From assembly GCA_900109895.1 (NCBI GenBank), contig FOBR01000001.1:248001-312000 (forward strand): a DNA stretch of 64,000 nt, in the 5' to 3' direction. Positions within the stretch are counted from its first letter, which is position 1. Every line of letters starts with the position of its first letter. The notes below the pieces were generated by a model that did not search any database, was not told the DNA's origin, and worked only from the letters and a program-made list of their open reading frames with translations. Source of the DNA: a bacterium A37T11. GTDB taxonomy: Bacteria > Bacteroidota > Bacteroidia > Sphingobacteriales > Sphingobacteriaceae. Below are positions 50,680 through 59,162 of this stretch, one piece after another. The position numbers were made by a program, and so were the translations under genes.

Positions 50680-52674
50680 TTAATGAGTGCTCGTCCAGTC
50701 ACCAATTCCTTTCTTTATTTCCGAGCAATTTCCACTAGCCTCATCCACAATGTCGGTACCGTCTATTGTGAGCTGATATTCACCCGGGACACCTTCATAG
50801 TTCCCTATTGCCGAATAACTGTCTCCGATAACCAGGCCCTGGGTAGACCATGTTCCACTCTCCAATCGGCAATAACCTTGTCTATAATCGCCTGTTAGGT
50901 TGTAAACCGGGCCTGAAGCATTCGGATACAACGTCAGGTTTTTTTCGGTACACTTTATACTCACTTTAAAGTTCACAGTTGGTGGCAGGCTATAACTTTC
51001 TTCAAAAATAGACACCGCGCCTGTGTTTCCACTAACATTACGCAACGTAAGATTTCGGCCAAAGTAAGATACCGAACTATTAAAAGATATCTGTATGGGC
51101 TTTTTAGAAAGTATTGTTCCGGTAATAAAACCGTTTTGCCCATAAAAAGCAGTCCATCCGTATAAATCATAATTTGAACTCAAATCTTTAAGGGAGGCAT
51201 ATACCTTTAAATTCTCAGGATCAGGAAGAGTGGCCAATTCCCTGGGCCTTGTGCTGTTCACTGCATAAGAATAATTGGCCTTATATGGTGCAGGATAGTA
51301 AAATCCTACCCAACTGCATTGGACGTTTGTACGTAGCTGAACTTTTCCACCTACCTCATATGCCTCAATAGCTGCCCGCTGAGTCACATGATGATCTGTA
51401 TTTATCGCATATTCAACAGAGTCTCCAGCCTTAATTTTTTTTCCAGTTATGGGGTTTACCGTACTTTGGTCAAGCGCATAACTAATGAACCACTTAACAT
51501 CCGACGAAGGGCTGACGGCGATATCATGCTTATTTCCAGCGGCATCTGTGTCATGAAACAAAAAATAGTAATTACTTATTTGCGTGACACCTACAGATTT
51601 AAAGAAAAGCTCATTCTCCGGGTAAGCTCCACCGGAAAGAATGGAAATATTTTTGCTATAATCTATACCACTTTCGGTATTCTGTGGAAAAACCCGATAT
51701 TCTACATCCGCAAAATTTGTGTAATAGGTACAAATCAATTCTACGCTACTTGCATTAACCTTTTCCTTTTCATAAACAGGATCAATATAGCTATATTCTT
51801 CTTGATAATAACCAAGTATGCGGGGAGGGATGGTAGCCGAGCTATTGGCATTACTGGTCTTTATAGTCTGCTCCGGACTATAGATCGGAACCTGACGGGT
51901 ACCGATCTTCGTTTTTTTCCCAACCTCTTTATAGTAGTAAAAATCAAGACCTTTTGGCAGCACGATGGTCGTTAAACCATCTTTATCGGTAAAGGTAGTG
52001 TTATCGCCCGATACATTCTCATCATCCAATCCGGTATTTTCGGAAAGCGCAACAGCGTTGGTATAGGCGTTTAGTCCCTTGTGAAGTGATTGGGACGAAG
52101 CCCGATGATATGCGAGGGTGGCCTGCCCGTTTTGGGGAGCCTGAGCTGCCAAAGATATTTTTGAGAGCGCTGGCAAAACTCCGTTATTCAGGTTAAGCTT
52201 GGTCACACTGACGCCTATACCGTCTGGTGGATTGCTCAGGTTAATGAGGTTGATATCTACCTGCTGCTCAAACTGATCTTCCCTGATCCAAACTTCCTGC
52301 GTTACTGGCAGATATCCATCAGCACTGAGTGATACGTTGAATTTGACAGGTGTGGCGCTAGTGGGAATATGCGCTGGATCAAGAGCCAACTCAGCAAAGC
52401 CATCATATACCCGGAAACTTTTGGAGTCGGTCCCTGATTTGATCAGCGAGGCATCCTGTCCGGTAACATTAAGCGTGGCGCCAGCCGGTGCAGCAGCTGT
52501 TTTGGCATCGCTAACTTTCAATATAACATGGTATTTTGAGGGTTCCCCATTGTTGATATTTAAGGATACTGTAAGGTTTTCTGTTGGTTTACGACAGGCA
52601 AACCAGACAAAGAAACTAGTAATGAATAATATTACTACAGAAATGCTGAGAATAGAGGTATTCCATTTTTTCAT
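50680..52674 (-). CDS. Large surface lipoprotein of the GldK-GldN cluster
   Basis: 664 residues from MKKWNTSILSISVVILFITS; a longer open frame upstream overlaps the barrel gene and has no signal. The signal ends VWFAC, so Cys is probably lipidated. The body is beta-rich with repeated Ig/CarboxypepD-like sandwiches (YHVILKVSDAKTAAAPAGAT and VKFNVSLSADGYLPVTQEVW). No enzyme motif is seen. It is last in a five-gene minus-strand series that includes GldK and GldN, so it may be a surface component or cargo of that machine. A typical T9SS C-terminal domain is not seen. Confidence 0.65.
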   Translation of the reverse strand: MKKWNTSILSISVVILFITSFFVWFACRKPTENLTVSLNINNGEPSKYHVILKVSDAKTAAAPAGATLNVTGQDASLIKSGTDSKSFRVYDGFAELALDPAHIPTSATPVKFNVSLSADGYLPVTQEVWIREDQFEQQVDINLINLSNPPDGIGVSVTKLNLNNGVLPALSKISLAAQAPQNGQATLAYHRASSQSLHKGLNAYTNAVALSENTGLDDENVSGDNTTFTDKDGLTTIVLPKGLDFYYYKEVGKKTKIGTRQVPIYSPEQTIKTSNANSSATIPPRILGYYQEEYSYIDPVYEKEKVNASSVELICTYYTNFADVEYRVFPQNTESGIDYSKNISILSGGAYPENELFFKSVGVTQISNYYFLFHDTDAAGNKHDIAVSPSSDVKWFISYALDQSTVNPITGKKIKAGDSVEYAINTDHHVTQRAAIEAYEVGGKVQLRTNVQCSWVGFYYPAPYKANYSYAVNSTRPRELATLPDPENLKVYASLKDLSSNYDLYGWTAFYGQNGFITGTILSKKPIQISFNSSVSYFGRNLTLRNVSGNTGAVSIFEESYSLPPTVNFKVSIKCTEKNLTLYPNASGPVYNLTGDYRQGYCRLESGTWSTQGLVIGDSYSAIGNYEGVPGEYQLTIDGTDIVDEASGNCSEIKKGIGDWTSTH

Positions 52675-52696
52675 AACAAAAACGTTTCTTATAATT

Positions 52697-53389
52697 TTAA
52701 AAGTGATTTGAAACAAACGAGTAACGAAACCCGAGCTGAAGGATAGGCAACCACTGGTAGCCGCGCATGTTATGCTCAATGGTCTGTATACCGGTTTCAT
52801 CAAAATAAAGGGCACCAGTGGAAGAGCTACTCACTTTCGGACTATTTAAAAAATATGTGCCTGCATCCAATGTCAGTGCAAACCGCTGATCGTCTAAATT
52901 GTGAAAAAAGGACAACCCGGCATAGGGCTTCAGCCCTTTCCATCGAACTTTCGTGGTCAGTGTGCCAAGCTCTTCTTTGGTAAATTGCCGGTCGCCAAAA
53001 CTAAAACGTGTACTTTCGCTATCATTAGGAATTGAGCTCACGGTACCAGTGGCCTGGAAAAAATATGAGCCCCCCACTACTACGTTGAATAATTGATGAA
53101 ACAACGGGTAATCAAGCCATAACCGTACATTGCTGGCTTTAACACTCAATTCGTCGTTGGTGTAATGACTAAGTGACTGTACAATGGCACTGGTATTAAA
53201 CGGTAGGAAACTAGCGCCGATCCGCACGCCAAGCTGCGCTGGCAACTGTCCAAAATACTCAATTCCAAAACCTTGTGTGCCAACTTGAGCAGACAGGTTA
53301 TTCTTTGCATATACAGGACCTCCAAGCCATTGTCCCAAGGATTTGCCGGTCAATAATAGCATAAAAACAATAAGTGTATTTGTCTTCAT
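52697..53389 (-). CDS. Outer-membrane beta-barrel protein (230 aa) of the GldK-GldN cluster
   Basis: 230 residues. A signal peptide ends GKSLGQ. The chain alternates beta strands and turns (GFGIEYFGQLPAQLGVRIGA, LFNVVVGGSYFFQATGTVSS, PYAGLSFFHNLDDQRFALTL) and ends QLGFRYSFVSNHF with the terminal Phe of outer-membrane barrels. It lies 22 bp before the large lipoprotein and 181 bp after GldN. It could be the membrane pore or anchor for the lipoprotein, or act as a PorP/SprF-like partner, though it is shorter than that family. No specific family is recognised. Confidence 0.65.
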   Translation of the reverse strand: MKTNTLIVFMLLLTGKSLGQWLGGPVYAKNNLSAQVGTQGFGIEYFGQLPAQLGVRIGASFLPFNTSAIVQSLSHYTNDELSVKASNVRLWLDYPLFHQLFNVVVGGSYFFQATGTVSSIPNDSESTRFSFGDRQFTKEELGTLTTKVRWKGLKPYAGLSFFHNLDDQRFALTLDAGTYFLNSPKVSSSSTGALYFDETGIQTIEHNMRGYQWLPILQLGFRYSFVSNHF

Positions 53390-53570
53390 ATCCGCATGAT
53401 ATTGTGAAAATTTTAATTTAAATATGGCTTAATTTAAAGCCTTTATTTTTTTTGTAAAGTTTTCACAAATAATAGGAAAAAAAAATAGCTATTTCTAGTC
53501 ATTTTTTTTGTATATGAGAACATTAGGAAACAATAATGTCCCTGCTATCTATTAGAAAGAATGGCTATTT

Positions 53571-54527
53571 TTAGTCACGCTTGGATTTTACTTTTTTCAA
53601 TCTTTTGCTTCCAGCCGGCGCGGGAGCTACTACCTTGCTTGAGTCTACCCCATTTGGGTATTTCCAGAGATCCTTTTTCCATGAAGCAATTTTTTCTTCG
53701 GTTTCATCGGAATCAATTTGGGGATTTTGGGCCAAACCCGTTGTGTCTATCGCTGCCGTATCCGTCAGATTCTTATATTCAGGAACGATGGTCCCGGCAA
53801 ACTTGCGTTGCAAAAACAGATCATCCATGGTCAGGTCAAGCAAACCCTCTTCCTGATTGGAAATATCGATATGGGCCATCGTATATCTTAATTGGGGATA
53901 ATACAGCCAAAAAGCAGGCACTGCCCCGCTAAATCCTGCTACACCTTCCGTACCTGCTATTTCCATTAACGGTGCCACGCCGATTATCCGCGTTTCAATG
54001 GTACCTTTTATCTTATCCTGAAATATATCCTCTTTTAGGCGGTAACGGGTCACTTTTTCGGGGTTAAATTCATTCAGCTCCATATGAGAATTGATCTGGT
54101 TACCGTCATCATCAAACTCAGGCACCAGCACTGAATCGGTAAAGCGGGCCTCCGCAGCCGGAGCAGATAACCTTTTCTTAAACGCATTATCTTCATAGGC
54201 TGAAAGCTTCCCTTTCTTAAGGTCGTCCATTATTGCCGCCATCAGCGATGTATTGGGATTAGAAAGCACCTCGTTCTTTTCATCTTTTAGGTCAACATCC
54301 CGGTACACCCGCTTATAAAACCGAATATTCGTCATCGCCAATTTTGGTAATGGCATGGGTTTATTGTTCATTAGGTCGATGGCTTGATAATAACCATCAC
54401 CTGTGGGAATCGTATCAAGCACTGTAGTATCCACCAGCATTGAATCGGGTTCCTGGGCCTGTATACGGCCCATGACCATTGTAAATGTAATAGCCACCAA
54501 AAAGATCTTCACGTTTATCCTTTTCAT
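53571..54527 (-). CDS. gldN: Gliding motility/T9SS protein GldN (PorN)
   Basis: 318 residues. A signal peptide ends GRIQAQ. The family blocks are present: MTNIRFYKRVYRDVDLKDEK, NPNTSLMAAIMDDLKKGKLS, and IETRIIGVAPLMEIAG, then the C-terminal ELRF-type WLYYPQLRYTMAHIDI. GldN/PorN binds the lipoprotein GldK/PorK to form the large periplasmic ring under the outer membrane in the type IX secretion system. Its start lies three bases after the GldK stop. GldL and GldM, which normally stand between K and N, are absent here, so this may be an accessory ring. Length is typical. Confidence 0.88.
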   Translation of the reverse strand: MKRINVKIFLVAITFTMVMGRIQAQEPDSMLVDTTVLDTIPTGDGYYQAIDLMNNKPMPLPKLAMTNIRFYKRVYRDVDLKDEKNEVLSNPNTSLMAAIMDDLKKGKLSAYEDNAFKKRLSAPAAEARFTDSVLVPEFDDDGNQINSHMELNEFNPEKVTRYRLKEDIFQDKIKGTIETRIIGVAPLMEIAGTEGVAGFSGAVPAFWLYYPQLRYTMAHIDISNQEEGLLDLTMDDLFLQRKFAGTIVPEYKNLTDTAAIDTTGLAQNPQIDSDETEEKIASWKKDLWKYPNGVDSSKVVAPAPAGSKRLKKVKSKRD

Positions 54528-54530
54528 CGT

Positions 54531-55844
54531 TTACTGTTCCTTATATCTTCTTGTTTTTACAGCCGCGCCAGGTATTTCTATTGCCTCCATCACACAGCGA
54601 AAGCCAATATATGCATGTTGTTTATCTTGTTCCTCAAAGCTTCGGGCATCTGTATTGAGCATGCCTCCATTGTCTTTCCATGAGCCCCCGCATACTACTT
54701 TCCGCTTCATTAACGGGTTTGCAGAATCGGGCACATCATAAAGCAGGACAGGATTAATATCGTTAACCAACGATGCATATGAAGGGCTATAAGCGTCAAG
54801 CGCCCATTCAGAAACATTTCCGGCCATGTTATATATTCCCAAGGCATTTGGCGCATATGATTTTACCGGCAAGGTGAACACTGCCCCGTCCATTGAATAA
54901 GTCCCTTCTCCTTGTTTAAAATTAAGCGCAAGCCGTTCTTCATCGCCATCATCAAAGGTTTTCATCGTTCCTTCAGTCGTATCTGCAGGATTGCTTTTTG
55001 CCTGTGCAGCATATCGCCACTGAATTTCCGTAGGGAGGCTAAATGCCAGGTTGAAATCACGCAGGGCCACGTTTCTTTTCATATACAATTTCACCTGTTT
55101 GGCCCGCCAGTCGGTAAATGCCCGGGCCTGTTTCCACGATACCCCTACCACTGGATAATCGTCAAAAATCTTTGTGTCAAAATAATTATCGTCCATCATC
55201 TGCATCTGGGCATTCGGGAAATCGACGGACCACACATTTAATTTTGGCATCACTCCCACCGTTTCGACGGTTTTATCACTGCCCACCCCGCCTACCATGC
55301 GTGTGTAATAAAAACGGTATTTTGCTTTTTCAGGATCAAGCATCCGCTTTCCGCCCATATCAACTGTCATCTCTCGCAACTTCTCGATTTCCTCTTCCGT
55401 TCCGTTTTTCCACAATGGCGACCGCTTGCCTACCTTGGCCCAGTTAATGGGCCGCGTATTGGTGCTGCCATCCTCTAGTGGAAGAAAATATGAATCATCG
55501 CCCAGATAATCAGTTATAGCCACTGAATCGGCCACCCAATCCACAAATTGGCGATACTGCTTATTGGTAACCTCTGCCTTATCAATGAAAAATGCACTCA
55601 CACTGGCATAATGTGCTTGATTTGTGCTGTCGTCAGGAGACAATAGCTCAAATGTACCTGATGGAACATATACCATCCCCGGAGGTGCCTCCATGGAAGC
55701 TACCCGGAAGGAATTCGTTTTGGTTTTATGCGCCTCAGCCAGTTTATTTGTTTTACAAGAACTAAATACTAGCAAGAAACCACTAGCCGTTAGAAAGTAA
55801 TGCAGTAGCCTGCTTTTATTTTTTATTAAATGAATCATCCGCAC
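54531..55844 (-). CDS. gldK: Gliding motility/T9SS lipoprotein GldK (PorK)
   Basis: 437 residues. Lipobox VFSSC (Cys30). The body is a formylglycine-generating-enzyme-like (SUMF1) domain: PPGMVYVPSGTFELLSPDDS, FFIDKAEVTNKQYRQFVDW, FSLPTEIQWRYAAQAK, NMAGNVSEWALDAY and KVVCGGSWKDNGGM with YIGFRCVME. In GldK this fold is structural. With GldN three bases downstream the call of GldK is favoured over GldJ. It sits in the outer membrane facing the periplasm and forms the ring with GldN. It follows a 170-aa barrel gene by 18 bp. Confidence 0.87.
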   Translation of the reverse strand: MRMIHLIKNKSRLLHYFLTASGFLLVFSSCKTNKLAEAHKTKTNSFRVASMEAPPGMVYVPSGTFELLSPDDSTNQAHYASVSAFFIDKAEVTNKQYRQFVDWVADSVAITDYLGDDSYFLPLEDGSTNTRPINWAKVGKRSPLWKNGTEEEIEKLREMTVDMGGKRMLDPEKAKYRFYYTRMVGGVGSDKTVETVGVMPKLNVWSVDFPNAQMQMMDDNYFDTKIFDDYPVVGVSWKQARAFTDWRAKQVKLYMKRNVALRDFNLAFSLPTEIQWRYAAQAKSNPADTTEGTMKTFDDGDEERLALNFKQGEGTYSMDGAVFTLPVKSYAPNALGIYNMAGNVSEWALDAYSPSYASLVNDINPVLLYDVPDSANPLMKRKVVCGGSWKDNGGMLNTDARSFEEQDKQHAYIGFRCVMEAIEIPGAAVKTRRYKEQ

Positions 55845-55862
55845 CGATCTTCAATTTTTTTT

Positions 55863-56375
55863 TTAAATTCCAAATGTATAGGTAATACCGAGTTCAATAA
55901 GGCTTATTTCCTTTTTATCGTTGCCAGCAAAACTCCGGTGATAGTCTGTAAAAGCACCCCAGTGCTTATCCAGGTTATATCCAACCAATGGCTGCACACC
56001 GGGTGAAAGCTCAAAATCTTTCCCGATGGCGGTGAGCCCACCACTTAGCTCTGCGTAAAAGAGACTTTTTAAATTGGGCATTAACCATTGTTGCCGATAA
56101 CCTGCTAATATATGCAAGGCGGCTATCCGCTCACTTCCACCTTTAAAAAATCCATTTTCAGAAGGTGTATAGGTAGATTTTAAGGATACTACCAACCCTC
56201 GGTCTACTTGCCCTAGTTGAGGCGCCAGCCATTTTATACTTCCACTCAAACCAATCCGTTCAACCTGCGTATTATAGTTAAGCGCACCCGCTACCGATAA
56301 TTGCCCCTTTACTTGGGCATTGGTGGTTTTTACCATGCAGAGTAATGCTATACAGATAAAAAATTTATTTACCAT
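55863..56375 (-). CDS. Small outer-membrane beta-barrel protein, first gene of the GldK-GldN cluster
   Basis: 170 residues. Signal peptide to about residue 20 (KTTNAQ). Repeated amphipathic strands (GQLSVAGALNYNTQVERIGL, IAALHILAGYRQQWLMPNLK, LFYAELSGGLTAIGKDFELS) end in LIELGITYTFGI, like an 8-strand barrel. It could be a porin-like or attachment protein for the ring. It is the first gene of the series and lies 18 bp before GldK. No family match beyond outer membrane barrel. Confidence 0.65.
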   Translation of the reverse strand: MVNKFFICIALLCMVKTTNAQVKGQLSVAGALNYNTQVERIGLSGSIKWLAPQLGQVDRGLVVSLKSTYTPSENGFFKGGSERIAALHILAGYRQQWLMPNLKSLFYAELSGGLTAIGKDFELSPGVQPLVGYNLDKHWGAFTDYHRSFAGNDKKEISLIELGITYTFGI

Positions 56376-56546
56376 CTGTTGTTTAGATTAAAATTTATTT
56401 GGAATATCAATATTATCCACCTCATTAATTCCGCTTCACGAGTTGGCTAAAAGCCCGTGTGGCCGGGATCATTTTTCCAACTTTTGAATGAATTTTGCAA
56501 AAACCTTGCCAAGGCAAAAAAAATTGATTGAGTTCCCAATTATGTC

Positions 56547-56581
56547 AAAAGCCATTCGCCGATAAGACGAATGGCTTTTTT
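56547..56581. terminator. Bidirectional terminator after the siderophore receptor gene
   Basis: AAAAGCCATTCG and CGAATGGCTTTT form perfect 12-base arms; T-runs follow on both strands. It lies 18 bases past the receptor's stop codon. Confidence 0.83.
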
Positions 56582-56598
56582 GCAATAAAATGTTGTGA

Positions 56599-58977
56599 TT
56601 AAAACCGGTAAGATATACTTGCCCTGAAATTGCGGGGGGCTTCGGTTTGCCAGTAATAATAGGTGCCATAGCCAGCACCACTATAGAGGTATTTATCAAG
56701 CAGGTTATTGATTGTTCCTGTTATGCGGATTCTATTATTCTCCCAAAATAGGCCGGCATTCATTTTGAAGTAGGTAGGCAACGGTAATTGACCGGTAGTT
56801 CCTTGCCAGGCCCATGTTGTTCTGTCGGCCATATAGTTAGCTCCTAAATTTACACCAAGGCCATTAATCCAGTTTTCAGGTAGGCTGTAAGATAGCCAGG
56901 CATTTGCTGTGTGTTTGGCATAGCCAGGAACTACGTTGCCTAATGTTGCTTCTGCATTACTTGCTGCTTCAGTAATTTTGGAATCGGTGTATGCATAATT
57001 CACGTTCAGGCTCAAGCCCTTAGCCAATTCACCCTGGGCATCAAATTCTATCCCTTTGGTGGTGGTTTGCCCTATATTGATGACAAACGATTCTGTAGCG
57101 GCATTGCTGGGGTCTGAGGCTGTGGCATCATTTTTCAGGATGCGATAGGCTGATAGGGTGGTGCTTAACCTGCCCTCAAACCAATTTCTTTTAAGTCCTA
57201 GCTCATAGTTATTACCTGATATAGGCTTAACTTCGCCTCCATCTCGGCGCACGCCTGATTGCGGGGTGAAGGTTTGGTCATACAGGGCATAGGCTGAGGT
57301 GTTGTCATCAAATGAATAGCTCAACCCAAATCGGGGGGTAAATTTATTTTTTTTGAGTGGATCCTCTTCACTTGGTTGCCTTAAAAAGGTATAGCGCCCG
57401 GCAATGGTTAAACGAAGTTTGTTTTCAAGGAATCCAAGCTCATCCTGCAAATAAATGCCTGTGTAGCGCTGGTTGTAATATCCGGCAGTTGCGTCGCGCT
57501 CTTTTAAAGAAGTGGTGGTAAAGTCAAAATTTGGGTAGCCGTTGGCCGGCGCTTGGTATGAAAGATTTCCTTCGTCGAAAAGATGGTCTTCTGAGTCCAA
57601 TACATGGTACTGATTCCAGTCTGCCAGATAGTTTTTATGGCCATAATCAATACCGGCAATGATACGGTGCCTAACTGCTCCGGTGGTGACATCGCCATTA
57701 ATGTATAACTGCCCGAAGTATTGTTCACTCCTTCCTTCCCATCCGGATATGGCGCGTTGGATCAAACCTCCATCCAATACTTTGGCAGGCCACATGTCAC
57801 TTCCTATTTGATAAAAATTAAAATAGGCAGTTTGCGCGGTTAATTTCCACTTATCACTGAATTCGTGCTGGAAAGTTAAAAATGCGCTATGATCATGCAC
57901 CCTTGTATCCGGCATTTGATCATCGATAGGAGTGGCTTTTTTAGGAAGTATGGCATAGCCTTCTGTAGCAAAAGTATAATAGCTTCCTATATCAGACATT
58001 TTCACTCCCTGATAGGTATATTCTGCCGTTAAGCTGGTTTGATCACTAAATTTATAGGTGAGCACTGGTGCAATGCTGAATCGGTTATTAAACTCATTGT
58101 CACGAAATGAATTTTTTAGTTGACCCATTAAGTTTACTCTATATAACAATTTTCCATTGGTGGTTGCTTTACCATCCAGGTCTAAGGTGGCCCGGTAAAA
58201 GTCATAGCTTCCTGTTGAAATACTTGCTTCACCGTTAAAGTCTTTTCCGGTAGGTTTCTTGGTAACGACATTATAGATCCCGCTTGGTTCCCCATTGGAC
58301 ATCATGAAGCCGGCAGGGCCTTTAACAAATTCTACCCGTTCTACAAAGCTCATGTCTTCAGTTAGCGGGCCCCAGGTAGAGGTAACGTTAAAGCCATTGC
58401 GGAATGCTGCCAACCTGGATCCGCGGGCATTTACGCGGGTATAAATGTCTCCCCAGTGCTCCATACGTGTGGCTCCACTGATATTGGCTATTAGCCCATC
58501 GCTCAGACTAGTAATTTGCTGATCCTTAAACGTTTGATTTGTAATAACTTGTATGTTTTGAGGAGCTTCGATAAGGGGTTCATTTATGCGCAATGTTTTG
58601 GAAGGAACATCTGTATTGTATTTCTTCTTATTCGCTCTGACAACCACGTCGTCTAATACTTGGCTGCTTTCTGATAAGGTAAAGTCTAGCTGTGCTTCCT
58701 CACCATTTGTTATGGTAATTGACTTAGTTTGTGTATTGATGCCAACTGCCGTTATTTTGATGGTGTATGCTCCTGGATCCAATTTTTCAAAGGAATAACG
58801 GCCCTGATCATTAGATTTAATTTTTTTGTTTGAGTTGGTTAACGTTACGGTAATATCAACTGCCGGGTGGCCATCTGATGTTGTTAATTGTCCATTTATT
58901 TTTCCTTTGACCTGTGCGACGGCAGTAACGTATGTGGATATGCAGACCACTATAAAAAATATAAATTTTGCTTTCAT
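56599..58977 (-). CDS. TonB-dependent siderophore receptor
   Basis: 792 residues. A signal peptide (to about 21) is followed by a CarboxypepD_reg domain (KGKINGQLTTSDGHPAVDIT, 25-105), a TonB box (VLDDVVVRANKKKYNTDVPS) and a plug of the siderophore type: EAPQNIQVITNQTFKDQQIT, VNARGSRLAAFRNGFNV, and FVERVEFVKGPAGFMMSNGE-PSGIYNVVTKK. The barrel ends in APRNFRASISYRF. This is the FhuA/FcuA-like class that imports ferric siderophores, not the SusC class. A possible Fur box lies upstream and would fit iron control. It diverges from a GH78-like gene. Confidence 0.92.
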   Translation of the reverse strand: MKAKFIFFIVVCISTYVTAVAQVKGKINGQLTTSDGHPAVDITVTLTNSNKKIKSNDQGRYSFEKLDPGAYTIKITAVGINTQTKSITITNGEEAQLDFTLSESSQVLDDVVVRANKKKYNTDVPSKTLRINEPLIEAPQNIQVITNQTFKDQQITSLSDGLIANISGATRMEHWGDIYTRVNARGSRLAAFRNGFNVTSTWGPLTEDMSFVERVEFVKGPAGFMMSNGEPSGIYNVVTKKPTGKDFNGEASISTGSYDFYRATLDLDGKATTNGKLLYRVNLMGQLKNSFRDNEFNNRFSIAPVLTYKFSDQTSLTAEYTYQGVKMSDIGSYYTFATEGYAILPKKATPIDDQMPDTRVHDHSAFLTFQHEFSDKWKLTAQTAYFNFYQIGSDMWPAKVLDGGLIQRAISGWEGRSEQYFGQLYINGDVTTGAVRHRIIAGIDYGHKNYLADWNQYHVLDSEDHLFDEGNLSYQAPANGYPNFDFTTTSLKERDATAGYYNQRYTGIYLQDELGFLENKLRLTIAGRYTFLRQPSEEDPLKKNKFTPRFGLSYSFDDNTSAYALYDQTFTPQSGVRRDGGEVKPISGNNYELGLKRNWFEGRLSTTLSAYRILKNDATASDPSNAATESFVINIGQTTTKGIEFDAQGELAKGLSLNVNYAYTDSKITEAASNAEATLGNVVPGYAKHTANAWLSYSLPENWINGLGVNLGANYMADRTTWAWQGTTGQLPLPTYFKMNAGLFWENNRIRITGTINNLLDKYLYSGAGYGTYYYWQTEAPRNFRASISYRF

Positions 58978-59054
58978 TTATTTTTTATCGAAATAATAAT
59001 ACTTTGTTTGATTGACGCTGCAAAGTAACCGATAAAATAAAAAGTAGCCAAATT

Positions 59055-59073
59055 ATTTTTAATAAATCTAAAT
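59055..59073. promoter_or_regulatory. Possible Fur box between the siderophore receptor and GH78 genes
   Basis: The 19-base stretch ATTTAGATTTATTAAAAAT (minus strand) resembles the palindromic ATTTAGAATTATTCTAAAT type of Fur box, better in its left half. A second palindrome, GTAGA-tgtgtacg-TCTAC, follows at 59076-59093. Confidence 0.3.
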
Positions 59074-59162
59074 AAGTAGATGTGTACGTCTACACGACGA
59101 CAGACTTTGCTGGTTTGGTTAAACTTTATATTTTAGCGTTTTTGCTAGAAATTATTGAAAAT

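Noticed and set aside
55863-56375. PorP/SprF family call for the 170-aa barrel protein
   Set aside because: It is about half the usual length and lacks the family's N-terminal pattern.
59082-59162. Upstream start for the GH78-like protein
   Set aside because: It would add 27 residues before a clear signal peptide and cover the palindrome in the promoter region.
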